From NCBI RefSeq assembly GCF_020171625.1, contig NZ_JAIUZY010000003.1:248001-312000 (forward strand): a stretch of 64,000 nucleotides of DNA, written 5' to 3'. A model generated the notes under the pieces. It was not told the origin of the DNA and made no database searches. It worked only from the letters and a program-made list of their open reading frames with translations. Source of the DNA: Salipiger bermudensis. Lineage in GTDB: Bacteria; Pseudomonadota; Alphaproteobacteria; Rhodobacterales; Rhodobacteraceae. Positions 10,767-18,834 of this stretch are shown here, piece by piece. The stretch's first letter is position 1. The number at the start of each line of letters is the position of its first letter. The position numbers and the translations under genes were made by a program.

Positions 10767-12320
10767 ATGCAGATGGACGGACAGAGCGACTCCGCCCAAG
10801 GCGACTGGGGGCCTTTCGGTCGCCCGCTTTTCGAGGACCCGCAGGCCCGCCGCCTGTCGCGCGTGGGTGTCGTCGACATCGGCTCGAACTCGGTGCGACT
10901 GGTGGTCTTCGACGGCGCGGCCCGCAGCCCGGCGTATTTCTACAACGAAAAGATCATGTGTGGCCTCGGCGCCGGGATGCCCGAGACCGGGCGGCTGAAC
11001 CCCGAGGGCAAGGCGCGGGCGCTGTCGGCGCTGGCCCGGTTCCAGACGCTGGCGCGCGGCATGGACCTGCCGCCGCTCACCGCCGTCGCCACCGCCGCCA
11101 TGCGCGAGGCCGAGGATGGCCCCGCCTTCCGCGCCGAGATCGAGAAACAGACCGGCCTCAAGATCTGGGTCATCGACGGCGAAGAGGAAGCCCGGCTGTC
11201 GGCGCAGGGTGTGCTCTTGGGCTGGCCCGGCGCCAACGGTCTGATCTGCGACATCGGCGGCTCGTCGATGGAACTGGCCGAGCTCTCCGACGGCCAGGTC
11301 GGCCGCCGCGTGACCTCTCCCCTTGGCCCGCTGCGGTTCAAGGATCTCGAGGGCGGCAAGAAAGCCCGCGAGAAACACATCGACAAGCATATCGACAAGC
11401 TCGCCGAGGTGATCGGGCGGCGCGACGCGCAGCTCTTCCTCGTCGGCGGCTCGTGGCGCGCCATCGCCCGCATCGACATGGAGCGCCGCGGCTACCCGCT
11501 GCACGTCCTGCACGAGTACCGCATGGACAAGGACGCCGTCGCGGATACGCTGAAATTCATCGAGAAATCCGACCTCGAGGCGCTGCGCGGCGCCTGCTCG
11601 ATTTCCTCGGCGCGGATGAGCCTCGTGCCCTATGCCGGCGAGGTGCTGGGCCGGCTCGTCGAGACCTTCACGCCCGCCGGCATCGCGGTCTCGTCCTACG
11701 GCATCCGCGAGGGGCTGCTCTACGAGCAGATGCCGCAAAAGCTGCGCGACCGCGATCCTCTGATCGAGGCCTGCCGCTTCTCCGAGGCGAAGGACGCCCG
11801 CCTGCCCGGCTTCGGCAAGAAGCTCTTTCGTTTCGTGGAGCCGCTGTTCGCCGACGCAAGCCCCGAGCGAATGCGCATCGTCAAGGCCGCCTGCCTGCTG
11901 CACGACGTGAGCTGGCGCGCCCACCCCGATTACCGCGCGCAGACCTGTTTCGACAACGCCACGCGCGCCAATCTCGGCGGCCTGACTCACCCCGAACGGG
12001 TGTTTCTCGGTCTCGCCCTGCTGCACCGCTACAAGAACAAGCGCGAAGGCCTGTTCGAGGCCTATTATGCGCTGCTGAGCGACGAAGAGCTGCAGGAGGC
12101 CGAGGTGCTCGGCAAGGCGATGCGCTTCGGCTCGATGCTGTGGATGTCGGACGTGAGCAAGGAAGACGGCGCCTCGCTCGCATGGGATGCCACGACCGGG
12201 CGCCTGTCGCTGCGGATGGCCCCGGATGTGGCGCCGCTCTACGGCGAAGTCGCCGAATCGCGCTTCAAGTCGCTGGCCCGGGCGCTGAACGCAGAGGATA
12301 CGCAGGTCGAGATCGACTGA
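10767..12320 (+). CDS. ppx: exopolyphosphatase, Ppx/GppA family
   Basis: Hydrolyses polyphosphate from the end, or guanosine pentaphosphate in GppA members. The 517-residue product has the ASKHA-fold phosphate loop VGVVDIGSNSVRLVVFDG (about 33-50), a second loop ICDIGGSSMELAEL and the LVGGSWRAIARI segment. The C-terminal domain is HD-like (LLHDVSW, HPERVFLGLALLHRYK). A second ATG, two codons in, is an equally possible start. In relatives it commonly sits directly after ppk1; here 1.9 kb including the flagellin intervenes, so it probably has its own promoter in 10667-10766. Confidence 0.93.
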   Translation: MQMDGQSDSAQGDWGPFGRPLFEDPQARRLSRVGVVDIGSNSVRLVVFDGAARSPAYFYNEKIMCGLGAGMPETGRLNPEGKARALSALARFQTLARGMDLPPLTAVATAAMREAEDGPAFRAEIEKQTGLKIWVIDGEEEARLSAQGVLLGWPGANGLICDIGGSSMELAELSDGQVGRRVTSPLGPLRFKDLEGGKKAREKHIDKHIDKLAEVIGRRDAQLFLVGGSWRAIARIDMERRGYPLHVLHEYRMDKDAVADTLKFIEKSDLEALRGACSISSARMSLVPYAGEVLGRLVETFTPAGIAVSSYGIREGLLYEQMPQKLRDRDPLIEACRFSEAKDARLPGFGKKLFRFVEPLFADASPERMRIVKAACLLHDVSWRAHPDYRAQTCFDNATRANLGGLTHPERVFLGLALLHRYKNKREGLFEAYYALLSDEELQEAEVLGKAMRFGSMLWMSDVSKEDGASLAWDATTGRLSLRMAPDVAPLYGEVAESRFKSLARALNAEDTQVEID

Positions 12321-12389
12321 TCGGGCCGAGGCCGTCCGCCTGTGTGCGCTGCCTCTTGCAAGCGGCCCGCACAGGCTGCAGCGCTTGCC

Positions 12390-12833
12390 TCAAAGCTCGA
12401 TTTCGCCGCCGCGATCCGGCGGCGTTCCGTCGAGCGGCGGCAGCGTGCGGTCGCGCTCCGGCCAGTCCCGGTCTCGCGGCGCGATGCCATCGTCGCTTTC
12501 CTCCAGCGGCTCGCGGCGGCGCAGGATGATGTCGCCGTTCTCGAGCATCTCCGGCGGATGGTAGACCGACCAGTCCTTCACCTTGCCCATCAGATCCTTC
12601 AGCGCCGGCCCCATCTCCTGCATGAAGCTGCGCAGCGCCGGTCCCGCATCGTCGGCAAGCTCCCCGAGCTCGCGCAGGGCGGGGTCGAGCTCGTCACGCA
12701 GCCCCTCGAAGAACATCTCGGCCCCGCGCTTCATCAGGCCGCCGCCCTCGCCGGGCGCCTCCTCAACGTTCTGTGCGGTGGCGGGCATGGCCAGCAGACT
12801 GGCCGAGAGGCAGAGGGCGGCAAACTGTTTCAT
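12390..12833 (-). CDS. small secreted acidic protein, unknown function
   Basis: A 147-residue protein with a clear signal peptide (MKQFAALCLSASLLAMPATA, cleavage near AQN). The mature part is a helical, acidic segment (FFEGLRDELDPALRELGEL) followed by a proline- and charge-rich tail. I do not recognise a domain. It lies 44 bp downstream of the methyltransferase gene on the same strand and probably shares its transcript. The ATG was chosen because a lysine follows and GAGGGG lies just upstream; a TTG three codons earlier is possible. Expected in the periplasm. Confidence 0.75.
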   Translation of the reverse strand: MKQFAALCLSASLLAMPATAQNVEEAPGEGGGLMKRGAEMFFEGLRDELDPALRELGELADDAGPALRSFMQEMGPALKDLMGKVKDWSVYHPPEMLENGDIILRRREPLEESDDGIAPRDRDWPERDRTLPPLDGTPPDRGGEIEL

Positions 12834-12877
12834 GCCCCTCAATATAGGGCAAAGAGCCGATCTGAGAAGAGCCGGCC

Positions 12878-13981
12878 TCAGAGCGGATCGGTGCGGTAGA
12901 GCTTGATCTTCAGCGACCCATGCGCCACCGGCGGTCCCGGCGGCAGGAACGGCAGACCGGTCTCGCGCGCCAGCCCCGGCTCGGAGGTGACGATGCCCAC
13001 GCGCCAGCCGCGGAAGCGCTGCATCAGCACCTCGCCAAGGCTGCGGTGCAGCGCGTGCAGCGGGCCCGGCTTGCCGATCCGCGCCCCGTACGGCGGGTTC
13101 ACCATGACGAGCCCCAGCGGCCCCTTGGGCGGCTCAAGCGCGCTGACCGGCTGGCAGGTGAAGCTCGTCAGCTCCGAGACGCCGGCGCGCTCGGCATTGG
13201 CCGTGGCCGAGCGCACCGCACCGGCATCGCGGTCGAACCCGTGAAAGCGCAGGGCGGTCTCGCGCGGCGCCTGCGCCGCCTTGAGCGCGGCCCACTCCTC
13301 GGGATCGAAACTGGCCAGGCGCTCGAAATCGAACGCGCGGGTGCGGCCCGGGGCCAGCCCGGCGGCGATCTCGGCGGCTTCCAGAACGAAGGTGCCCGAG
13401 CCGCACATCGGGTCGAGCACCGGCTCCTCGCCGCGATAGCCGCAGTCGCGCAGGAACAGCGCCGCCAGCGTCTCGCGCATCGGCGCCTTGCCCACCGCCT
13501 CCTTGTGCCCGCGCCGATGCAGAGGCGCGCCGGAGGTGTCGACCGAGAAGGTCACGAGGTTGTCCTCGATGCGCACCAGAAGCCGCACGCCGTCATCGCC
13601 CAGCGGCGCGCCGAGGGTTTCGGTGATCGCGGTCTCGACCCGCTGCTTCGCCGCGCCCGCGTGGTAGATCTTGGACTTGCGGCTCACCGCCTCGACCTTG
13701 AACGGCTGATCGGCCCGCAGCACCGCGCCCCAGGGAAACTTCCGCGCCCGCTTGTCGAGCTGCGCCAGATGCACCGCGGGAAACCCGCCGATGCGGGCCA
13801 GAACCCGCGCCGCGCCCCGCAGGCAGAGGTTGGCGCGCCATACCTCGGGCCAGCCGCCATCGAAGGCCACGCCCCCCGCCGCCGGGCGCAACGGCCCGAA
13901 CCCCGCCGCCTTGGCCTCTGCCGTCAGCGCCGTCTCCAGCCCCGGCGCGCAGGCCAGGAAGATTTCGAATGTCTCGTCCAT
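12878..13981 (-). CDS. THUMP-domain class I RNA methyltransferase (RlmL/YpsC type)
   Basis: A 367-residue SAM-dependent enzyme expected to make N2-methylguanosine in 23S rRNA or act on another RNA. The N-terminal THUMP-like RNA-binding part spans about residues 1-150. The Rossmann domain then carries VLDPMCGSGTFVLEAAEIA (SAM motif I) and the catalytic NPPYG of N-methyltransferases. It is single-domain, like B. subtilis YpsC or the N-terminal half of E. coli RlmL, and lacks the RlmK half. The exact target cannot be read from sequence. It is divergent from the mechanosensitive channel gene across a 393-bp gap. Confidence 0.88.
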   Translation of the reverse strand: MDETFEIFLACAPGLETALTAEAKAAGFGPLRPAAGGVAFDGGWPEVWRANLCLRGAARVLARIGGFPAVHLAQLDKRARKFPWGAVLRADQPFKVEAVSRKSKIYHAGAAKQRVETAITETLGAPLGDDGVRLLVRIEDNLVTFSVDTSGAPLHRRGHKEAVGKAPMRETLAALFLRDCGYRGEEPVLDPMCGSGTFVLEAAEIAAGLAPGRTRAFDFERLASFDPEEWAALKAAQAPRETALRFHGFDRDAGAVRSATANAERAGVSELTSFTCQPVSALEPPKGPLGLVMVNPPYGARIGKPGPLHALHRSLGEVLMQRFRGWRVGIVTSEPGLARETGLPFLPPGPPVAHGSLKIKLYRTDPL

Positions 13982-14076
13982 GCCGCCCGCTTAGCGCCTT
14001 TTTGCGCCCGCGACGAGTCCGCGCGTGTTGGCGCCGCCCCCGACCTTCGACGGCAGCGCCTGTGTCGGCCCCGGAC

Positions 14077-14197
14077 GCCTCCGGCGGGAGTATTTTTGAC
14101 GAAGAGAAGCCAGGGGCGCTGCGCTCATGGTTTCTTCTGGCTGAAAACATCCCGGGGGTGAATTGGCGCAAAGCGCCAAGAGGGGGCAGAGCCCCCT
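14077..14197. repeat. intergenic repeat element, copy 2 (121 bp)
   Basis: A full-length copy lying in the 393-bp gap between two divergent genes. It runs from GCCTCCGGCGGGAG through TATTTTTGAC, AGAAGCCA, TTCTTCTGGC and CCCGGGGG to GGCGCAAAGCGCC and GGGGGCAGAGCCCCC. It matches the copy at 23568 over the same 121 bp at roughly 93% by eye. As it lies between divergent genes, terminator duty alone cannot explain it. The rest of the gap (13982-14076, 14198-14374) should hold both promoters; I could not pick them out. Confidence 0.75.
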
Positions 14198-14374
14198 TTC
14201 TCTTTCCTGGGGGAGCCCCTCTGATGCGATAGCGAATGCACGGCTCTCCCGCCGCCGGGATCGGACGCGCGGAGCCCCTGCCCTTTTCGCCATCGTAGCG
14301 CCGGGAACACAGACCAACACCGATCCGCCCCGCCGTGAGTGGGCGGCGTGCGGCGTCACGCTATCTGGACAGGC

Positions 14375-15715
14375 ATGAAACAGATCCTTCTCTGCCTCGG
14401 ACTCCTTCTCGCCCCGTGCCAGCTTCTCGGGCAGGAACTCGCGGCGGAGACCGAGGCCCCTCTCACGCTGGCGGTCGAGAACGTTCCCGACGACACGGCC
14501 ATCGCGCAGCGCCTTCGGGCCATCCTTGGCGCGCTCGAGTTCGACGGGATCGCGGTGTCGGTCGACGCCGGGGTGGTCTCGCTCAGGGGCGATGTGGCAG
14601 ATCCCGCCACCATCGCGAAGGTCGAGCGCATCGCCGAGCGCCTCGATGGCGTGGTCGCGGTGAACAACGCGCTCGCGGTCCCGGACGAGCTTGCGCAGCA
14701 GCTTCACCCGGCGGTGGAGCGGTTCCGCACGCGGATCGCGCAGCTGGTTTCGCGCCTGCCGCTGTTCCTCGTGGCGCTCGCCGCCTTCTCAGTGATCGTC
14801 ACGGCGGGGTTCCTGCTGGCCCGGCTGCGCTTCTGGGACCGGATCTCGCCCAATGCGTTCATCGCGGCGATCTACCGGCAGGCCTTCCGCGTCGCCTGTG
14901 TCATCGCAGGCATCGTGATCGCGCTCGATTTTCTCGGGGCGGCGGCCTTGCTCGGGACCATCCTCGGCGCGGCGGGGATCATCGGCCTCGCCATCGGCTT
15001 CGCGGTGCGCGACACGGTCGAGAACTTCGTGGCCTCGATCATGCTCAGCCTGCGCCAGCCGTTCCGCCCGAACGACCTGGTGGAGATCGAGGGCGACGTT
15101 GGCCGCGTGATCCGCCTCACCTCCCGGGCGACGATCCTGCTCTCGCTCGACGGGAACCACGTGCGCATTCCCAACGCCACGGTCTTCAAGGGCAAGATCG
15201 TGAACTACACCCAGAACCCGGCGCGGCGGTTCATGTTCGACATCGGGATCGACCCCGACGCCGATCTAGAGGCGACGCGTGCCCTCGCGCAGGCGGCCCT
15301 GAAGGCACAACCTTTCGTGCTCGACGATCCGGAGGAACTGGTCTGGATCGAGAACATGACCGAGTCCGGGGCGATTCTGCGCGTGACAGGATGGATCGAC
15401 CAGACCGCCACCGGCTTTGCCACCGCGCGCGGCGATGCCATCCGGCTGGTCAAGGCCGCCATCGAAGAGGCCGGCGTGGCGATCCCGGACACGACCTACC
15501 GGATCCGTCTCGAGGGCGCGGGACTGTCACAGCTCGGCTCCGACACGCCTGGCGCACCCTCCGCGCCGGCGCGGAGGGCGCCGGTCTCGCCGACGCCCGC
15601 CCCGACCGAGGAGAGCACGGTCCGCAAATCGGAAGAAGCGGCGCTCATTCCGCTGGTCGATGCCGAACGCAAAGGCAGTGACGACCTTCTCGAACGGGAT
15701 GCACCGCGGGAATAG
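14375..15715 (+). CDS. MscS-family mechanosensitive channel with N-terminal BON domain
   Basis: A 446-residue inner-membrane protein. A signal peptide or first helix (residues 1-20) is followed by a periplasmic BON domain (about 30-105, with GIAVSVDAGVVSLRGDVADP and LDGVVAVNN). Three membrane helices follow, the last being the pore-lining LLGTILGAAGIIGLAIGFAVRD, then the MscS beta domain with LRQPFRPNDLVEIEG and IPNATVFKGKIVNYT. The C-terminal ~70 residues are proline- and charge-rich and probably disordered. It should release solutes on hypo-osmotic shock; the BON domain suggests lipid or envelope contact. It precedes the stressosome-like operon, but 472 bp separate them. Confidence 0.9.
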   Translation: MKQILLCLGLLLAPCQLLGQELAAETEAPLTLAVENVPDDTAIAQRLRAILGALEFDGIAVSVDAGVVSLRGDVADPATIAKVERIAERLDGVVAVNNALAVPDELAQQLHPAVERFRTRIAQLVSRLPLFLVALAAFSVIVTAGFLLARLRFWDRISPNAFIAAIYRQAFRVACVIAGIVIALDFLGAAALLGTILGAAGIIGLAIGFAVRDTVENFVASIMLSLRQPFRPNDLVEIEGDVGRVIRLTSRATILLSLDGNHVRIPNATVFKGKIVNYTQNPARRFMFDIGIDPDADLEATRALAQAALKAQPFVLDDPEELVWIENMTESGAILRVTGWIDQTATGFATARGDAIRLVKAAIEEAGVAIPDTTYRIRLEGAGLSQLGSDTPGAPSAPARRAPVSPTPAPTEESTVRKSEEAALIPLVDAERKGSDDLLERDAPRE

Positions 15716-16030
15716 TCATACGCCTTTCTCTGTGCCGACATCCACCTCCGGCGCGACACAGGGTGCGACCGGCCCGAGGCAGCCTTTCGGCGGCACTTGC
15801 CCGATGCTTTGTCCTCTACGTCCGGCAAACCGAGACGCGGCCGCCCTCGCGCTTCGCTGCGACCACCGAACGCAGTTCAGAGCATGGCGGCAGGGCGGAG
15901 GCATCGCTTGAAACCGCTGCGAGGCCCGCCCCTGGCACGCGTTGACGACTCCATGGCGACGCGACTGCCGGTCCCGGAGCCCCGATGACGGGAATGGCGG
16001 TTCCGAGCCGCTCGAAATCTTCCGACCTGC

Positions 16031-16052
16031 AAAATATCGGGCCCGGTATTTT
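16031..16052. promoter_or_regulatory. 22-bp near-perfect palindrome, possible operator
   Basis: The arms AAAATATCGGG and CCCGGTATTTT are reverse complements except for one base pair. The site lies about 140 bp upstream of the RsbR-like gene and is followed by the smaller palindromic AATATT. Dyad symmetry with A/T-rich ends suits a dimeric regulator. The regulator is unknown. Confidence 0.45.
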
Positions 16053-16126
16053 GGGAATATTTGGCATGAGCGGGCGATTCCCGGTCGCCTCAGCCGGGAC
16101 CGCTTAAGCTTACGTAACCGTATCTG

Positions 16127-16157
16127 TTGACTTTCGCTCACCTGATTGGCTTATCTG
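16127..16157 (+). promoter_or_regulatory. possible promoter of the rsb operon
   Basis: TTGACT at 16127-16132 is a good -35 match. The -10 is weak: TTATCT/TATCTG at 16151-16157 with 18-19 bp spacing. Transcription would start roughly 25 bp before the RsbR-like ATG. Offered as a candidate only. Confidence 0.3.
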
Positions 16158-16187
16158 CCGCATCAAATTCAACTGAGGTTTCAGCAA

Positions 16188-17063
16188 ATGCCGCAGACAT
16201 CCACGGCAAATATCTTGTCCATCCTCGAGACCGATTTTTCCTCCCTCATAGAGGATTGGCTTGGAACCCAGGTGAAAGAGGGCGTGAAGCGCTCCGATCT
16301 CTTTTCCGATTCCGAAAGCCGGGCACAGAACCGCGAACTGCTGAGAGCGTTCAGCAAGGGCGTTCGCGCCGGCGTGGTGAACGAGGAATTCAACCTCGAC
16401 GATGACGCGTGGGAAGACCTGCGCGCGGTTCTGGTCGATGTCAGCAAGGAGCGCGTCGGTCGCGGCGTCACGCCCACCGAGATGGCGACCTTCGTTCTCG
16501 CCCTCAAGTCGACGCTGTTCAAGCGACTCGAGGCCATGCCCGATCTCGAGGGCCAGAGGCTCATCCGCGATGTGCTCATGGTGACCCGTCTGGTCGATGC
16601 CTTCGCGATCTACACCAACGAGATCTTCATCGGCGAGCGCGACCAGATCATCGAGCGGCAGCGGCAGGAAATGCTCGAACTGTCGACACCGGTGGTCGAG
16701 CTCTGGGACCGGGTTCTTACGCTGCCGCTGATCGGCACGCTGGATTCCGCCCGCGCACAGGAGGTCATGGAGAACCTGCTGCAGACCATCCTCGAGCGTC
16801 AGGCCGAGGTGGTGATCATGGACATCACCGGCGTCGGCACCGTGGACACGCAGGTGGCGCAGCACCTTCTGCGGGCCGCCGCCGCTGTGCGCCTGATGGG
16901 GGCTGAATGCATCATCAGCGGCATCAGCCCGATGATCGCGCAGACGATGGTCCAGCTTGGCATCGACGTCGGCACGGTTTCGACCCGCTCGAGCATCCGC
17001 ACCGCGCTGTCCGATGCGCTGCAAAAGGTCGGCTACGTCATCAAGACCAGCGAGGTCTCCTGA
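16188..17063 (+). CDS. RsbR-like stressosome scaffold/sensor with STAS domain
   Basis: A 291-residue protein with an all-helical N-terminal sensor (about 1-160, RsbRD_N-like) and a C-terminal STAS domain (about 165-285). The STAS part holds MDITGVGTVDTQVAQHLLRA and GISPMIAQTMVQLGID. Threonines 221 (VDT) and 253 (AQT) sit where RsbR paralogues carry residues phosphorylated by RsbT. By family knowledge, RsbR and RsbS form a ~1.8 MDa cytosolic shell that holds RsbT until stress. The ATG has GAGG 9 bp upstream; an in-frame TTG 42 bp earlier is less likely. Its stop is one base from the rsbS start. The signal sensed by the N-terminal domain is unknown. Confidence 0.9.
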   Translation: MPQTSTANILSILETDFSSLIEDWLGTQVKEGVKRSDLFSDSESRAQNRELLRAFSKGVRAGVVNEEFNLDDDAWEDLRAVLVDVSKERVGRGVTPTEMATFVLALKSTLFKRLEAMPDLEGQRLIRDVLMVTRLVDAFAIYTNEIFIGERDQIIERQRQEMLELSTPVVELWDRVLTLPLIGTLDSARAQEVMENLLQTILERQAEVVIMDITGVGTVDTQVAQHLLRAAAAVRLMGAECIISGISPMIAQTMVQLGIDVGTVSTRSSIRTALSDALQKVGYVIKTSEVS

Positions 17064-17064
17064 C

Positions 17065-17418
17065 ATGTCGGGTGTGACGTCCATCAATCTGGTCGAGAAC
17101 GCGCTTCTCGTCTCCATTCAGGACGACGTCACCGATACCGAGATCGTGGAATTGCAAGACACCCTCTCGAACCGGATCGCCAAGGAGAACGTCAAGGGCG
17201 TGATCCTCGACATCAGCTCGCTCGAGATCGTCGACACCTTCGTCGGGCGCGTGATCGCGCAGCTGGCCGGGATCTCGCGGCTCCTGGCGGCCGATACCTA
17301 CGTTGTCGGGATGCGCCCGGCGGTCGCGGTGACGCTTGTTGAGCTGGGGATGTACCTGCCCGAGACCCGCACGGCGCTCAGCCTCACCCACGCGCTGTCC
17401 CAGTTGCGGCGTGGCTGA
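17065..17418 (+). CDS. RsbS-like single STAS-domain stressosome protein
   Basis: A 117-residue, single STAS-domain protein, the usual RsbS length. It has the RsbS-like opening ENALLVSIQDDVTDTE, the phospho-acceptor segment SSLEIVDTFVGRVIA and GMRPAVAVTLVELGMYL. In B. subtilis RsbS the acceptor is Ser59 (IDSF); here Thr58 occupies it. This should still accept phosphate from RsbT but may change the kinetics. It starts one base after the rsbR stop and overlaps the rsbT start, so stoichiometric translation is likely. It should form the core of the stressosome shell with the RsbR-like protein. Confidence 0.92.
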   Translation: MSGVTSINLVENALLVSIQDDVTDTEIVELQDTLSNRIAKENVKGVILDISSLEIVDTFVGRVIAQLAGISRLLAADTYVVGMRPAVAVTLVELGMYLPETRTALSLTHALSQLRRG

Positions 17419-17827
17419 CCGCTCCGGGACAAAGGGCACCGCGGTCGCGGAGATCACGCTTGCTGTCAGTCGCGATGTCGTCGCCGCGCGTCAGGCGGTG
17501 GCGCGGGTCCTGAAGGAGCGCGGGCTTTCCGCCATGCGCATCACCCGCTTCGCGACGGCGGTGAGCGAGATTGCCCGCAACGCGATCGTGCATGGCGGCG
17601 GCGGCCGGATTTCGATTTATCTCGACCCGGGCAAGGCGTATCTGCGGGTCGAGTGCCGGGACGATGGTCCGGGGATCGAGGATGTGACGCTGGCCATGAC
17701 CGAGGGCTACACCACGGCAGGCGGGCTCGGCAGAGGGCTTGGCGGCGCCAAGCGGCTCTCGCACGACTTCGAGATCCGGTCCGCCCCCGGTGAAGGCACA
17801 ACCGTTTCCATGAGCGTCAAGTTATGA
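17411..17827 (+). CDS. RsbT-like serine/threonine switch kinase
   Basis: A 138-residue GHKL-fold kinase. It has the N-box EIARNAIVHGGGG, the ATP-lid motif DDGPGIED and the glycine-rich AGGLGRGLGGAKRLS. RsbT kinases phosphorylate RsbR/RsbS, leave the complex and then activate a partner, classically the RsbU phosphatase. The start is GTG at 17411, inside the end of rsbS; no ATG precedes the kinase domain in frame. It overlaps the next gene by 4 bp (ATGA). Its released-state partner here is probably the phosphatase or the histidine kinase encoded next. Confidence 0.9.
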   Translation: MADRSGTKGTAVAEITLAVSRDVVAARQAVARVLKERGLSAMRITRFATAVSEIARNAIVHGGGGRISIYLDPGKAYLRVECRDDGPGIEDVTLAMTEGYTTAGGLGRGLGGAKRLSHDFEIRSAPGEGTTVSMSVKL

Positions 17828-18834
17828 ACCAGTGGGTCGAGATTGATGATCGCAGCGCCGTCGCCGTGGTGCGGCGGCTGGCGCGGCGTCACGGCGCCGA
17901 GATCGGGCTGCCCGAAACGCGCCTCGAAGAGCTTGCCATCGTCGCGTCGGAGGCCGCCACCAACATCCTGCGCTACGCAACCCGTGGCCGGGCCCTGATC
18001 GAACCGATGCGCGGGCCGGATGCAGGCCGCATCGCGATGATCTTCACCGATCGGGGGCCGGGCATCCCGGATATCGACCGGATGTTCGAGGATGGCGAAA
18101 GCTCCACCGAGTCCGCCGGGCTCGGCCTCGGGGCCATCGTGCGGCTGTCCGACAGTTTCGATATCTTCAGCGCGCCCGAGCACGGCACCACGATCGTCTG
18201 CACCTTCGGCGGGGCCGAGGCGGGGCGGACGGGGGATGTCGAGGCGGTCGGGCTGCGCGTGTGCCATCCGCACGAGACCTCCTGTGGCGACGATTACCAG
18301 ATCCGGCAGACGCCGCTGGCGACCGACGTGCTGCTCTGCGACGGTCTCGGCCATGGCCCCGCGGCGGCAGAGGCCGCCGCCGAGGTCACGGACGCCGCCG
18401 TCGCGGCGGGCGGCCTGTCCTCAGAGCCGGGCAAGCTCATGCGCCAGATCACCGAGTCGCTCGTCGGCAAGCGCGGCGCCGTCGCGGCGCTGGTGCATAT
18501 CGCGCAGCCGCAGATGGAGCTGCGCTACGCCGGGCTGGGCAACATCTCGACGCTGGTGATCGGCGCCGGGGGCGTGCGCCGCATGGCGGTCCGGGATGGC
18601 CGCATCGGCGGCGCCGCGACGCGCGGCTACGAGGAAGCCACGCAGCTCGAGGCGGGCGACATGGTGATTATGCACAGCGACGGGCTCAAGACGCTTCGGG
18701 AGAACAACTTTCCGCAGGGCATCCTGCGAAAGAGCCCACTTCTGATCGCCGGCTTCTTCCTCGACCGCGCCTTTCGTGGACGGGACGACGCCAGCATCGT
18801 GGTGATGCGCATCAACCGGGAGCGCACGCAATGA
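17824..18834 (+). CDS. RsbW/T-like ATPase fused to SpoIIE/PP2C phosphatase
   Basis: A 336-residue two-domain protein. The N-terminal GHKL ATPase (about 1-135) has the N-box EAATNILRYA, DRGPGIPD and SAGLGLGAIVRLSD. The C-terminal PP2C-type SpoIIE domain (about 145-336) has VLLCDGLGHGPAAAEAA, MHSDGLKTL and RGRDDASIV with the metal-binding aspartates. The phosphatase part resembles RsbX, which resets the stressosome by dephosphorylating RsbR/RsbS. The ATPase part could phosphorylate STAS partners or hold the protein on the complex. Both domains look intact, so kinase and phosphatase activities may oppose each other. It overlaps both neighbours by 4 bp. Confidence 0.88.
   Translation: MNQWVEIDDRSAVAVVRRLARRHGAEIGLPETRLEELAIVASEAATNILRYATRGRALIEPMRGPDAGRIAMIFTDRGPGIPDIDRMFEDGESSTESAGLGLGAIVRLSDSFDIFSAPEHGTTIVCTFGGAEAGRTGDVEAVGLRVCHPHETSCGDDYQIRQTPLATDVLLCDGLGHGPAAAEAAAEVTDAAVAAGGLSSEPGKLMRQITESLVGKRGAVAALVHIAQPQMELRYAGLGNISTLVIGAGGVRRMAVRDGRIGGAATRGYEEATQLEAGDMVIMHSDGLKTLRENNFPQGILRKSPLLIAGFFLDRAFRGRDDASIVVMRINRERTQ

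Larger units (their letters stand above)
15716..16187. other. 472-bp gene-free leader region of the rsb operon
   Basis: No convincing gene on either strand. The open frames here have Arg/Pro/Ser-rich composition typical of out-of-frame GC-rich DNA. The 3' half is markedly richer in A/T than its surroundings. It holds a near-perfect palindrome at 16031-16052 and a possible promoter at 16127-16157. It probably regulates the downstream stressosome-like operon. Confidence 0.6.

Noticed and set aside
16105-16120. CtrA-like TTAA-N6/7-TAA motif before the RsbR-like gene
   Set aside because: The second half-site does not match the consensus, and single half-sites are frequent.
15716-16141. A 141-codon minus-strand frame between mscS and the rsb operon
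   Set aside because: Residues are Arg/Ser/Pro-rich with no hydrophobic core or ribosome site. The region looks regulatory.
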